A stretch of DNA of 8,453 bases, taken from contig DAOPKN010000082.1 in assembly GCA_035391225.1 (NCBI GenBank), forward strand, positions 1-8,453. The letters run 5' to 3'. Shown here piece by piece: positions 1-7,251 of the stretch. This DNA is from DAOPKN01 sp035391225 (GTDB lineage Bacteria; Thermotogota; Thermotogae; MWEM01). Numbering within the stretch: position 1 is the first letter of the stretch; every line of letters starts with the position of its first letter. The notes under the pieces were generated by a model, which was given only the letters and a program-made list of their open reading frames with translations, did no database searches and had not been told where the DNA came from. The translations under genes and the position numbers were made by a program.

Positions 1-40
1 AAACCAGCAGAACCAATGCAAACAACCAAAGTTTCCTCAT
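1..40 (-). CDS. N-terminus of a putative exported protein (partial)
   Basis: Only the first 13 codons are in the window; they read MRKLWLFALVLLV. The pattern of one basic stretch (RK) followed by an unbroken hydrophobic run is the n- and h-region of a Sec signal peptide or lipoprotein leader, so the product is probably exported. The start is well supported: an eight-base AAAGGAGG lies seven bases upstream of the ATG. The gene follows the giant flagellin after 185 bases on the same strand, and a sigma-54-like element sits in that gap. The position suggests a flagellar or envelope role, for example a sheath or periplasmic component, but that is inference. Nothing in 13 residues identifies the family. 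Confidence 0.72.
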   Translation of the reverse strand, partial: MRKLWLFALVLLV

Positions 41-47
41 GTTTTTT

Positions 48-55
48 CCTCCTTT
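48..55 (-). promoter_or_regulatory. Strong Shine-Dalgarno for the downstream exported-protein gene
   Basis: The minus strand reads AAAGGAGG, then the seven-base spacer AAAAAAC, then ATG at 40. This is a near-perfect anti-16S match at ideal spacing. It is the main reason for calling such a short terminal fragment a real gene. Confidence 0.8.
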
Positions 56-156
56 GTTTTGTCAAAGAATACTTGGGACACAGTTCAAGGGCTTCCGGAA
101 CAAATGATACCATAAAAGGAGAAAAATCGGTGGAATGCATTTCTTCCAAATTGGCG

Positions 157-172
157 AGCAATGACCAAACCA
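157..172 (-). promoter_or_regulatory. Sigma-54-like (-24/-12) promoter
   Basis: The minus strand reads TGGTTTGGTCATTGCT. Against the sigma-54 consensus TGGCACG-N4-TTGC(A/T) it keeps TGG at -24, the G at the seventh position and TTGCT at -12. The spacing between the invariant GG and GC is exactly ten bases. The CAC of the -24 block is not kept. It lies 54 bases after the flagellin stop and about 117 bases before the ATG at 40, giving an implied 5' leader of about 100 bases. Sigma-54 drives middle flagellar genes in many bacteria. No activator binding site was recognised, and a match of this length can arise by chance. Confidence 0.45.
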
Positions 173-225
173 GGAAAAGGAGTTCCGCGCAGGGTACATT
201 CGATGGAAATGCTTCTCTTGCAATA

Positions 226-3200
226 CTACATGCCCCGAAGCAACTCCAGCGTGTTGCCGAAAAGGGTGTTCGCCTGCGAGAGCATTGCCTGTGCTACCTG
301 CGTGAGGATTTGCTGCTTGGCGAGTAGGAGAAATTCCTGGGCCATGTTGGCATCCCGGACTTGGCTTTCTCCTTGGGTTAGGTTTTCCGCGGCAACTCCG
401 AGGTTGTGTATCGTCTTTTCGAGCCTTCCTTGTAAAGCGCCAAGCATCGTTCTTTGGCTGGACACCTTGGCAGAGGCACGGTCTACCTTCCGAATACCTT
501 CCCCTGCGCTTTCCCGGGTCAAGGCGTGGACTCCCTTCAATCCCAGCCCCTGGGAATCCATGCGGTTGATCCGAAAGAGAGTGCTTTGCCCTGCTTTCGC
601 ACCAATTTGGAGCTCGTTGGCACGATCGAGAACATGCAGGAAAAGGGGGGTCGCCTGCTGTACGTCGTGGATGAAATCCTTGCGGTTTTCATCGTACGTG
701 GCTTCGCGATCCCCGAATTCCGCCGAAACCTTGAACTGGAAACGGGGGTCGTTGGCCAGGGATACCACTTGGTTGGTCGTGCTCTTGACCTTCTCCTTGA
801 GAATTGTTCCTTGAAACGCATCCCGGATGGTCATGGAGATGTCGCTTTCCTGAGACTCCCGGACAACGTGCATCCCGAGGGCACGAACCAATTCTGAATT
901 CCCGCTAAGGACAACCTCTCCCAGTTTTCCTTCCAAAGCTGATTGGATCATGAAGGTGCCCTGGGGCCGGGCGATTTGGCTTCCGTCCATGGAATGGTCG
1001 GTGAAGTACGCGAACTTGTACCGCTGGTCTTGTTGCACGAGTTCCTTTTGACCAAATTCAACGTACATGGCCTGGTTGATGCGATCCATCACATCCAGCA
1101 ATCGGTCGTGGGGGTTGAGCGATAGGGTGTGTTGCTTGTCACCGTATAGGATTTGCATGTACTGGGGCTTCTCGAGAAGGAACCCCCCCTTGTCATCGTA
1201 GAACTCCGCAATATCGGCCAGCCGCGTGTGCCGATTCGCCGTTCCCGCGTCGAACCCCTTACGGTACACCGAATCAAAACGCAAGGTGTCTTCGATGATT
1301 CGAGGCGTGTTTTTGTTCCCCAGCACTCCTTCCACGGACCCCCCGTGGAATTCTTGGAACCCGAAAGTCATTTGGCCCTCGTATACACAACCTTCCCGTT
1401 GTTTTCCGGATAAGGGATCGTTCCATCCGCCAACCTGGAAGGTTTTCAGGGTCGTACTACTCTGGTCAAGCATTCGATCACGAAAGCGCCATCCCATGGG
1501 GTACATGGAACCCGGGTACTTTTCGGAAAACAGGAAGAGCTCGTCGAAATTTTCTCCAGCCTCTTCCGCGTTTGCGCTCAAGGTGAGTGTGAAAACATCC
1601 CCTGCACGGAGCTTTGTCAAATCTCCAAAATGGAATTCGGTGAACGTGAGGCCTTCGAAACCTTCTTTTTCAAAGAGATTCAGGTGGGTGTTGTCTTTGC
1701 CCAGCAGAAGGAAATCGTCTTCTTCGTAGCGGTACTTTCCATCCACATCGTACAAGTGTGCTTGTGCACGGAGTAGAACGGTGTCTTCATTTGCCTGTAA
1801 GACCTCGAAGAGAACTGATCCGTTGTTTCGAGATTGCGGGTGGTATTCCACAGAATCGATGACTTCCTTGATGGGCTCGGTGGAGCCCAGTTGATGAAAA
1901 TGGAAATCGTTGATCAAAGCTCCCGCGTAATGGTCGAACCGTCCCAGGTAATTGACCGCAACGACAGCCTTTTGCGATTCGTCCACGTGCGTGCCTGTTG
2001 CAAACCCGGAACCGCCCACCCCTACGTTGATCGTTCCGGTGTAGCATCCACTATCCATCCCTCCCATGATCGGATGGACAAAGTACCCCAACAAGCTTAA
2101 CTCCCGACCGTTGGTGGCACCGGAATCGAAGCGGTATTGCATGGAGCTTTCCATCACCCGAAAGGGATTGCCACGAATGGCGATGTTCGTGTCCGACTCG
2201 GATAGATCCCCGTGGGTTGTTGCCGAGTTGGCGTTGCCAGCTCGAGCCGCGACGTTGACCACGAACTTGTCTCCCGTGGTTAGGTTGCCCCCAATGGAGA
2301 GGTCCTCAAATCGCACCGATCCAATGGTAATCGGTCCGCCAGAAGGAATGGTCATCTCGATCGGGTCGAAATCGGCAACGCTCCCGTCGCGGTGGTACCC
2401 CTTCCCCTCCACGGAGAGCCTTCCCCCATCCAGTACCGTGAAGAGAAGGGACATGTTGGAATCCTCTTGCCGCCATACTTTTACATTCTGGATGTAGTTC
2501 CTCCAGTCTCCCTTGTTCTCGAAAAAGTAGGTCGTCTCGTCCCCGTAGTAAGCATGTGCGTAGTGATCGTAGGAAGCCTGGTACCGTTCCTTGAACACCA
2601 CCGCGTCGTTCGAGGATGTGATGGCGTTGCCAAATTGGATGTTATGGGTGAAGGTCGATTGGGTCCCGATCCCCGAGCGAACCGTTTGAGGGATATGCAT
2701 GGAAGCGTTGTCTAGAACCCCATCGTCGAAGCAAAAGGAACCTCCACCTCGGGCTCCCGTTCCTCCAAAACCGTAATCGGAGGCTGTTTGGCCATCTTCC
2801 AGCTGGAAGTCCAAGCGGTCGTGGCCCGCCTTTCCACTGGCACGGGTGAAGAGTGTCCACGAATCCCCCACCGATAACTCGGTTGCATTGCTGACATTAT
2901 CCGGAACCTTGAGGGAGGCGAAACCAAGATCGGGGTCGCTGGCCAGGGGGTTTCTGTCTCCCTGCTCTCCTTCCCACCACCAGTCTGTTCTCGATCCGGA
3001 AACGGTTTCTCCCGAGCTCTTCATTCCCTGGTATTGGACGTGAATACGCACCTGGTCCCGTGCCTGCCAGGTTTGCGTTTGCCCGGTTGCATTCCATCGA
3101 AGCACCATCGGTCCTCCAAGCAGCTGGGTAGCACCCGTGCCCGAAGAGCTTTGCAGGGTCACGCGCCGCATCTCGTTTGCTGCGTCGGGTCCACCCGTGT

Positions 3201-6200
3201 TGGTGATCTGGTACCTCCCGTAGTTTTGCCCAGTGTAATCGGGTTCGTCGATCCAATTCGCCGAAAAGAGGGCATGGCCATCCATTTGGTCACGCAGTTG
3301 CTCGATGTTCCTTGCGCTTGTTGCAACGCCCCCCCAGTCGAACAGGTAATCCCGGGCCGTGCCGTTGTGGGAAGATGCGCGGTTGGTCGTTGCATGGATT
3401 CCCAATTGGTTGGCCACAAGGCCACCTGCATGGTCAGAAATCGCGATCTGGTAGCTGGTATTTCGATTCAAGGTATTGTCCAGGTCAATACGATGCCTGC
3501 CGCTTCCGGGGGGGTCTTCCACCCGGAGGAAGCTTTCCTGGCTGTTCGTATCCACGATTCCATCCGCGTTCATAGCGGTTTGCAAAGCATCTTGGAGCTG
3601 TGAACGAATCTCTTCGATATCCCGATCCCCTACCTCTACGAGAAGGGTATGCTCGTGGTGAACATGATGGCTTGCCACGCTGGTTTGGGGGAGGACAACC
3701 ACATCCATCCCCAGTTGCGCGGCAGTGGTTCCCACTTGATCCGAGATCGAAAGGGAATAGCTGGTATTCCCCGGGTTCGTGTTCCGAATGCGAATGCGCC
3801 AGAGGCCGGTTGCCTGTTCTTCCAAAACGAAGGTATTGGCGGTATTGGTGTTGGGATCGATTCCATCCAAGGCCAAAAGGGTGTCCAATGCAGATTGCAA
3901 GTGGGCTCGAATTTCCTCCAAGTTCATGTCCCCGATGGTTTCCGTCACCACGTGCCCGTTGTATACCTCCGCTGATCCAAGAAAATCGTTTGCCCTTTCC
4001 ACCGTTGTTTGGAGACCCAGTTGAGAGGCCACGTTCCCAAGTTGGTCCGAAAGGGCTATCGTGTAGCTGGTGTTGGACAACCCCGAGTTTCGGATCAAGA
4101 TCCTGTCCAAGCCGGGAACACCCTGCTCCAGGACAAAGGTGTCAGCGGATTGCGTATTCACGATCTGATCGCTATTCAGGGCACTCGAAAGGGTTGTTTG
4201 AAGGCTTTGTGCGATTTGGGGTAAATCCATGTTGGATACGTTCACGCTCAACACGTGTTCATGGTGCGCTTGGTTCGCCAGGTATTGGTCCCCGGGGTCC
4301 ACGGTGGAAACCAGGTTCAACTGGGCAGCCGCAGTTCCGGTGTGATCCGATACACCGATGCGGTAGTGGGTATTTGCTGTTCCCGAGTTTTGAATGCCAA
4401 TACGCGACAAGCCTGGAGACACTTGTTGTCGGATGAAGGTGCTTGCGGTGTTCGGGTTGGGGGTGATGCCATCCGCCGCAAGGAGTAGGTTCAATCTAGC
4501 CTGCAGGGCGTCCACGACCTGCTGTTGGTTCCTTCCTCCCACGTCGGTGTCGATGGAATACGCGTGGTATACCTGGTTGGAGGAAACGAAGTTCTCTTCC
4601 CTCTGCACCGGGGTGGAAAGTCCCAATTGATCGATCACGAGGCCTGTGTTATCCGAGAGTGTGATTTGGTAACTGGTGTTTGCGGTACCGGAGTTATTGA
4701 CCAGGATGCGGTCCAACCCACCTGTTCCGGATTGTAGCAGAAAGGTGTCGGAGGTATTGGTGTTGGCGATTCCGTCTGCATCCACGGCATTCTGAAGCGC
4801 GGTCTGAAGTGCATCTCGGATCTCACCCAGGTTTTTCCCTGCGGTGTCGATGCTCAAGGTGTAATTGTGGTAGACAGAATTCGAAGAGATCGTTCCTCCT
4901 CGTTCCAGAGCGAGAGCTCCGATACCCAATTGGGTCCACGTTCCACCGGAAGTATCGGAAAAGGCAAAGCGGTACATCGAGTGATTCGAAAACTGCAATT
5001 GCCGCGACGTGCCCCCGGTTGTGCTGAAGGTAGCTCCCGAGATCGAAGCTCCACTGGCAGATTGGGCGTTGATGTCAGCCTGCATCGCGGATGCAAGATC
5101 GACCAGGGAGGATGGATTGGCCAGTGTCGTCGAAAAAGTGTGATCGTGGAAGACGTGAACGGTGCTATCCCATACACCACTTGCGGGTAACGAAGTCCCG
5201 TACGCGTTCAGTCCCAGCTCCGATTCAACCGAATCCCCGTTTCCATCGGACAGGATTTCCACCTGGTAGCGACCGGTGTTCTCAATCCGTAACGCATAGG
5301 TGCCATCGAAGGAGTCCATGGCGGATACGTGGATACCGATGGGATTGACAGCGGTATCCAAGCTCGTGCCGATTTGCTGGATATCCTGGCTTTCCACGTT
5401 GACGACCCGATCCTTTTGGTACTCCAGGGCAGTTCCGAGGACTTGGCCAGCGATGGGAACCAGCCCGGCAAGTCCAAGCTCATCCGAGCTGTTGTCGGAA
5501 ATGGAAATTTCTTCCCCCCTGTTATTCTGAACCACGATCCTTCGCGTACCATCTCCCAGGTTGGCAACGGAAAAATCCAGGTTTTCTCCAGAAAAGGTGG
5601 ATGCAAGCTCGTTGCGCGCTTGCTCGATATCCATGCTTCCAAGGTTGGCGGAAAGCCCCGGGGGGGTGATCGTCAACTGGTAGGTGGGAGGAAGTTCGTA
5701 GGTCGAACGGATGGTGACCTCTTCCCCTGCACGGGAAGAGTACGTGGCATTCATTGCAATCCCTGTGGAAGGCGCGGTTTGATAGGTGAGCTCCATGGCA
5801 ACCTGGGAAGCTGCACTGGCTTGGTAGTCCAGCTCCAGGTTCATTCGAGAAGAGGCTTCGGTCTGGTAGGTGAGTTCCATGTTGACCAGCGAGTTGGACG
5901 TAGCATAGTACCCGAGGCCCATGTTGACCTGGGCCCCGGCTTCGGACTTGTAGGTCAACTCCATTTCCATTTCCGAGCCGGTTTCCGAAACGTACGACGT
6001 TACTGCCTGGATCTCCGATTGCAAGAGATCCCTCGAGTCCACCGCTTCCACCTGGAAATGGGAATACAAGTTCGTATCGAATGCAGCGTCGGTTTGGTAG
6101 GCAAGGTTCGCAGCAAAGGAATGGCTTGCGGGGTTGTCCTCCACGATGGTTCCCGAACCAGCCCCACCGATATCCGTCCACGCAACTTGTGTTTGGGCAT

Positions 6201-7185
6201 CGGCGTGGCTTTGGGAAGCCTGCACGTGCATCCGGACATCGATACCGTCTCTTCCCGTGGGGTCGACCCCACGGATCAGGTCCAAATCCGTGGTTTCGTA
6301 GTCGTCGAAAATGGCCATAAAGGGCACTTCCTGGGCCGGGGTGATTTCGTACTCCCCAAAAGCCACAAGGTCTGGAGCGGGGGTTACATTCATCGAAGAG
6401 ATCCCGATCGCTGTGTTGGGGTCAAGGGTTTCGCTGCCCGAACGGTCGACGTAGTAGATCCCTCCAAGGGGAACTTCTCGGCTTTCCACAAGGTACGATT
6501 CTTCCTTCAAGCCGGAAGCATGGAAGGACGTCAATCCCGAATTCTTCCCACTTTCCGTGGCCATGTCCGCTTCCCCGGAAAGCGTTCCGTTGAGTTGGGT
6601 ATACACGTGGGAATTTTGAATTTGACCCTGGCCACCGCCGATCTCCATGTCCAAGCGAAAGGCCCCGGAAGATTGCTCAACCAGGCTACTTGCAGCAATT
6701 TTCGCGGGTTGGATCTCCCCGGAAATGGCTTGGATCTTGTCCGAACTGGTGGAAAGGAAAAGGGAGGCAGACCCATCCAAAAGCTTCTGGTTGTTAAATT
6801 CGGAATGGTGGGCAATTTCATCCAGGTTTTTCTTCAACTGCTGCAATTCATCGTTGATGTCTTCGCGATCTTTCATGGTATAGGTTCCGTTTGCGGCCTG
6901 CACGAACAACTCTCGCATTCTCTGGAGGACCGCGTGCGTTTCTTGCAAAGCGCCTTCCGCGGACTGTACCATCGAAATCCCGTCCTGCGCGTTTTTCACC
7001 GCCTGGCCTAATCCACGGATCAGGCTTCTCATCTTTTCCGAAATCGCAAGCCCAGCCGCATCGTCTGCCCCACGGTTGATTCGAAGCGCTGAAGAAAGCC
7101 GTTCCAGGTGAGTGGACATTTTTTCACGGTTCGCGGTCACTTGCCGCCATGCCGAGAATGCTACGGCACTGTGAGAGACGATCAT
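226..7185 (-). CDS. Giant modular flagellin, 2319 residues
   Basis: Flagellar filament subunit, exported by the flagellar type III system and polymerised outside the cell. Ordinary flagellins are about 270-600 residues. Residues 1-140 are a typical N-terminal D0/D1: LSSALRINRGADDAAGLAIS, then NAQDGISMVQSAEGAL, LQRMRELFVQAANG and EFNNQKLLDG. Residues 2227-2319 are the C-terminal D1/D0: KVSSQRTMLGALQGRLE, ENLTQGESQVRDANMAQEF, AQAMLSQAN, ending LELLRGM. Between them are: residues 141-388 without recognised similarity; 389-500, 14-residue repeats; 517-1358, IN-like repeats; 1359-1945, three larger modules; and 1962-2212, a module like that in some conventional flagellins (LADIAEFYDDKGGFLLEKPQ). 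There is no signal peptide, as expected. The start at 7185 is preferred over the longer open frame (to 7299) for three reasons. It begins MIVSHS like other flagellins. AGGGAG lies seven bases upstream. A sigma-28 promoter lies inside the extension. Only three cysteines occur, at residues 1485, 1714 and 1933. There is no frameshift or internal stop over 6.96 kb. Confidence 0.95.
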   Translation of the reverse strand: MIVSHSAVAFSAWRQVTANREKMSTHLERLSSALRINRGADDAAGLAISEKMRSLIRGLGQAVKNAQDGISMVQSAEGALQETHAVLQRMRELFVQAANGTYTMKDREDINDELQQLKKNLDEIAHHSEFNNQKLLDGSASLFLSTSSDKIQAISGEIQPAKIAASSLVEQSSGAFRLDMEIGGGQGQIQNSHVYTQLNGTLSGEADMATESGKNSGLTSFHASGLKEESYLVESREVPLGGIYYVDRSGSETLDPNTAIGISSMNVTPAPDLVAFGEYEITPAQEVPFMAIFDDYETTDLDLIRGVDPTGRDGIDVRMHVQASQSHADAQTQVAWTDIGGAGSGTIVEDNPASHSFAANLAYQTDAAFDTNLYSHFQVEAVDSRDLLQSEIQAVTSYVSETGSEMEMELTYKSEAGAQVNMGLGYYATSNSLVNMELTYQTEASSRMNLELDYQASAASQVAMELTYQTAPSTGIAMNATYSSRAGEEVTIRSTYELPPTYQLTITPPGLSANLGSMDIEQARNELASTFSGENLDFSVANLGDGTRRIVVQNNRGEEISISDNSSDELGLAGLVPIAGQVLGTALEYQKDRVVNVESQDIQQIGTSLDTAVNPIGIHVSAMDSFDGTYALRIENTGRYQVEILSDGNGDSVESELGLNAYGTSLPASGVWDSTVHVFHDHTFSTTLANPSSLVDLASAMQADINAQSASGASISGATFSTTGGTSRQLQFSNHSMYRFAFSDTSGGTWTQLGIGALALERGGTISSNSVYHNYTLSIDTAGKNLGEIRDALQTALQNAVDADGIANTNTSDTFLLQSGTGGLDRILVNNSGTANTSYQITLSDNTGLVIDQLGLSTPVQREENFVSSNQVYHAYSIDTDVGGRNQQQVVDALQARLNLLLAADGITPNPNTASTFIRQQVSPGLSRIGIQNSGTANTHYRIGVSDHTGTAAAQLNLVSTVDPGDQYLANQAHHEHVLSVNVSNMDLPQIAQSLQTTLSSALNSDQIVNTQSADTFVLEQGVPGLDRILIRNSGLSNTSYTIALSDQLGNVASQLGLQTTVERANDFLGSAEVYNGHVVTETIGDMNLEEIRAHLQSALDTLLALDGIDPNTNTANTFVLEEQATGLWRIRIRNTNPGNTSYSLSISDQVGTTAAQLGMDVVVLPQTSVASHHVHHEHTLLVEVGDRDIEEIRSQLQDALQTAMNADGIVDTNSQESFLRVEDPPGSGRHRIDLDNTLNRNTSYQIAISDHAGGLVANQLGIHATTNRASSHNGTARDYLFDWGGVATSARNIEQLRDQMDGHALFSANWIDEPDYTGQNYGRYQITNTGGPDAANEMRRVTLQSSSGTGATQLLGGPMVLRWNATGQTQTWQARDQVRIHVQYQGMKSSGETVSGSRTDWWWEGEQGDRNPLASDPDLGFASLKVPDNVSNATELSVGDSWTLFTRASGKAGHDRLDFQLEDGQTASDYGFGGTGARGGGSFCFDDGVLDNASMHIPQTVRSGIGTQSTFTHNIQFGNAITSSNDAVVFKERYQASYDHYAHAYYGDETTYFFENKGDWRNYIQNVKVWRQEDSNMSLLFTVLDGGRLSVEGKGYHRDGSVADFDPIEMTIPSGGPITIGSVRFEDLSIGGNLTTGDKFVVNVAARAGNANSATTHGDLSESDTNIAIRGNPFRVMESSMQYRFDSGATNGRELSLLGYFVHPIMGGMDSGCYTGTINVGVGGSGFATGTHVDESQKAVVAVNYLGRFDHYAGALINDFHFHQLGSTEPIKEVIDSVEYHPQSRNNGSVLFEVLQANEDTVLLRAQAHLYDVDGKYRYEEDDFLLLGKDNTHLNLFEKEGFEGLTFTEFHFGDLTKLRAGDVFTLTLSANAEEAGENFDELFLFSEKYPGSMYPMGWRFRDRMLDQSSTTLKTFQVGGWNDPLSGKQREGCVYEGQMTFGFQEFHGGSVEGVLGNKNTPRIIEDTLRFDSVYRKGFDAGTANRHTRLADIAEFYDDKGGFLLEKPQYMQILYGDKQHTLSLNPHDRLLDVMDRINQAMYVEFGQKELVQQDQRYKFAYFTDHSMDGSQIARPQGTFMIQSALEGKLGEVVLSGNSELVRALGMHVVRESQESDISMTIRDAFQGTILKEKVKSTTNQVVSLANDPRFQFKVSAEFGDREATYDENRKDFIHDVQQATPLFLHVLDRANELQIGAKAGQSTLFRINRMDSQGLGLKGVHALTRESAGEGIRKVDRASAKVSSQRTMLGALQGRLEKTIHNLGVAAENLTQGESQVRDANMAQEFLLLAKQQILTQVAQAMLSQANTLFGNTLELLRGM
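550..1302 (-). other. C-proximal flagellin variable module (residues 1962-2212)
   Basis: This segment joins the repeat-built insert to the C-terminal D1 helix. It opens with LADIAEFYDDKGGFLLEKPQ and continues through YGDKQHTLSLNPHDRLLDVM. It later carries GTFMIQSALEGKLGEVVLSG, LVRALGMHVV and VKSTTNQVVS. From memory, this order of motifs matches the variable region of some conventional 400-600-residue flagellins. It therefore looks like the ancestral D2-type domain of a normal flagellin, with the large repeats inserted upstream. The similarity is recalled, not searched. Confidence 0.55.
1351..3111 (-). repeat. Three diverged large modules in the flagellin (residues 1359-1945)
   Basis: Modules two and three align at an offset of about 212-219 residues. 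AVVFKERYQASYDHYAHAYY pairs with AVVAVNYLGRFDHYAGALI. SLLFTVLDGG pairs with SVLFEVLQAN. RFEDLSIGGNLTTGDKFVVN pairs with HFGDLTKLRAGDVFTLTLSA. GCYTGTINVGV pairs with GCVYEGQMTFGF. The first module is shorter (about 140 residues) and is recognised from LSVGDSWTLFTRASGKAG and GGGSFCFDDG. The 'GD-hydrophobic-T' beta pattern is common in flagellin variable regions. The modules are diverged, with no long DNA identity visible, so the duplication is old or has been under diversifying change. Boundaries are approximate. Confidence 0.6.
3112..5637 (-). repeat. About nine tandem IN-like modules in the flagellin (residues 517-1358)
   Basis: Five copies (residues 756-1263) are clear, with a period of 100-102. 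Each has a strand, then a helix with D/N-x-x-x-I-x-x-x-L-Q-x-x-L, then a DGI turn, TF, GLxRIxIxNxG, NTSYxIxxSD and finally QLGL. The conserved NTSY (once NTHY) is at residues 836, 938, 1038, 1140 and 1242. Shorter or weaker copies flank them: residues 517-572 (MDIEQARNEL to DELGL), 573-659 (SQDIQQIGTSL to SELGL), 660-755 (TQLGI) and 1264-1358 (NIEQLRDQM to TQLLGG). The helix followed by beta hairpins ending in a LGL-type turn is reminiscent of the flagellin/FliD hook 'IN' motif. This family assignment is my inference. The copies differ at many positions. Confidence 0.75.
5686..6021 (-). repeat. Eight 14-residue beta repeats in the flagellin (residues 389-500)
   Basis: Consecutive 14-residue units are in exact register: QSEIQAVTSYVSET, GSEMEMELTYKSEA, GAQVNMGLGYYATS, NSLVNMELTYQTEA, SSRMNLELDYQASA, ASQVAMELTYQTAP, STGIAMNATYSSRA and GEEVTIRSTYELPP. 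Alternate hydrophobic positions and a fixed Tyr at the tenth position in every unit indicate one beta strand plus a turn per unit. This could form a beta-solenoid or an extended meander. At the DNA level the plus strand shows a recurring GTAGGTGAG-TCCAT word. Two further units may precede these in a shifted register (AANLAYQTDA at residues 358-367). Confidence 0.8.
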
Positions 7186-7192
7186 GGTCAGG

Positions 7193-7198
7193 CTCCCT
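7193..7198 (-). promoter_or_regulatory. Shine-Dalgarno that fixes the flagellin start
   Basis: The minus strand reads AGGGAG, then the seven-base spacer CCTGACC, then ATG at 7185. The alternative upstream ATG at 7299 would add 38 residues unlike any flagellin N terminus and lies upstream of the promoter, so 7185 is the start. Confidence 0.8.
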
Positions 7199-7224
7199 TC
7201 ATGAGAATGGTTGTCCTGGGTAAT

Positions 7225-7251
7225 ATATCGGCATATTTTCGTAAGGCTTAA
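7225..7251 (-). promoter_or_regulatory. Sigma-28 (FliA-type) flagellar promoter
   Basis: The minus strand has TTAA, a 15-base spacer, then GCCGATAT. The consensus is TAAA-N15-GCCGATAA, so three of four and seven of eight bases match with exact spacing. The -10 box ends 39 bases before the flagellin ATG, predicting a short leader of about 30 bases that carries the Shine-Dalgarno. Filament genes are classic sigma-28 targets, released when FlgM is exported after hook completion. This marks the giant flagellin as a late, properly regulated flagellar gene. Confidence 0.8.

Noticed and set aside
41..225. Possible intrinsic terminator after the flagellin
   Set aside because: Only four-base-pair inverted repeats without a following T-run are present, so no terminator is called and read-through into the next gene is possible.
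161..814. A 217-codon plus-strand frame opposite the flagellin C terminus
   Set aside because: It overlaps the conserved C-terminal D0/D1 coding sequence in antisense, and its product (rich in S, R and C) matches nothing recognisable.
5329..7011. A 560-codon open frame on the plus strand, antisense to the flagellin N-terminal half
   Set aside because: Its product is a low-complexity mirror of the flagellin codons (rich in G, R, H and V), with no recognisable domain and no evident ribosome site. The opposite strand is a confident flagellin. Long antisense frames are expected opposite a repetitive gene with this codon bias.
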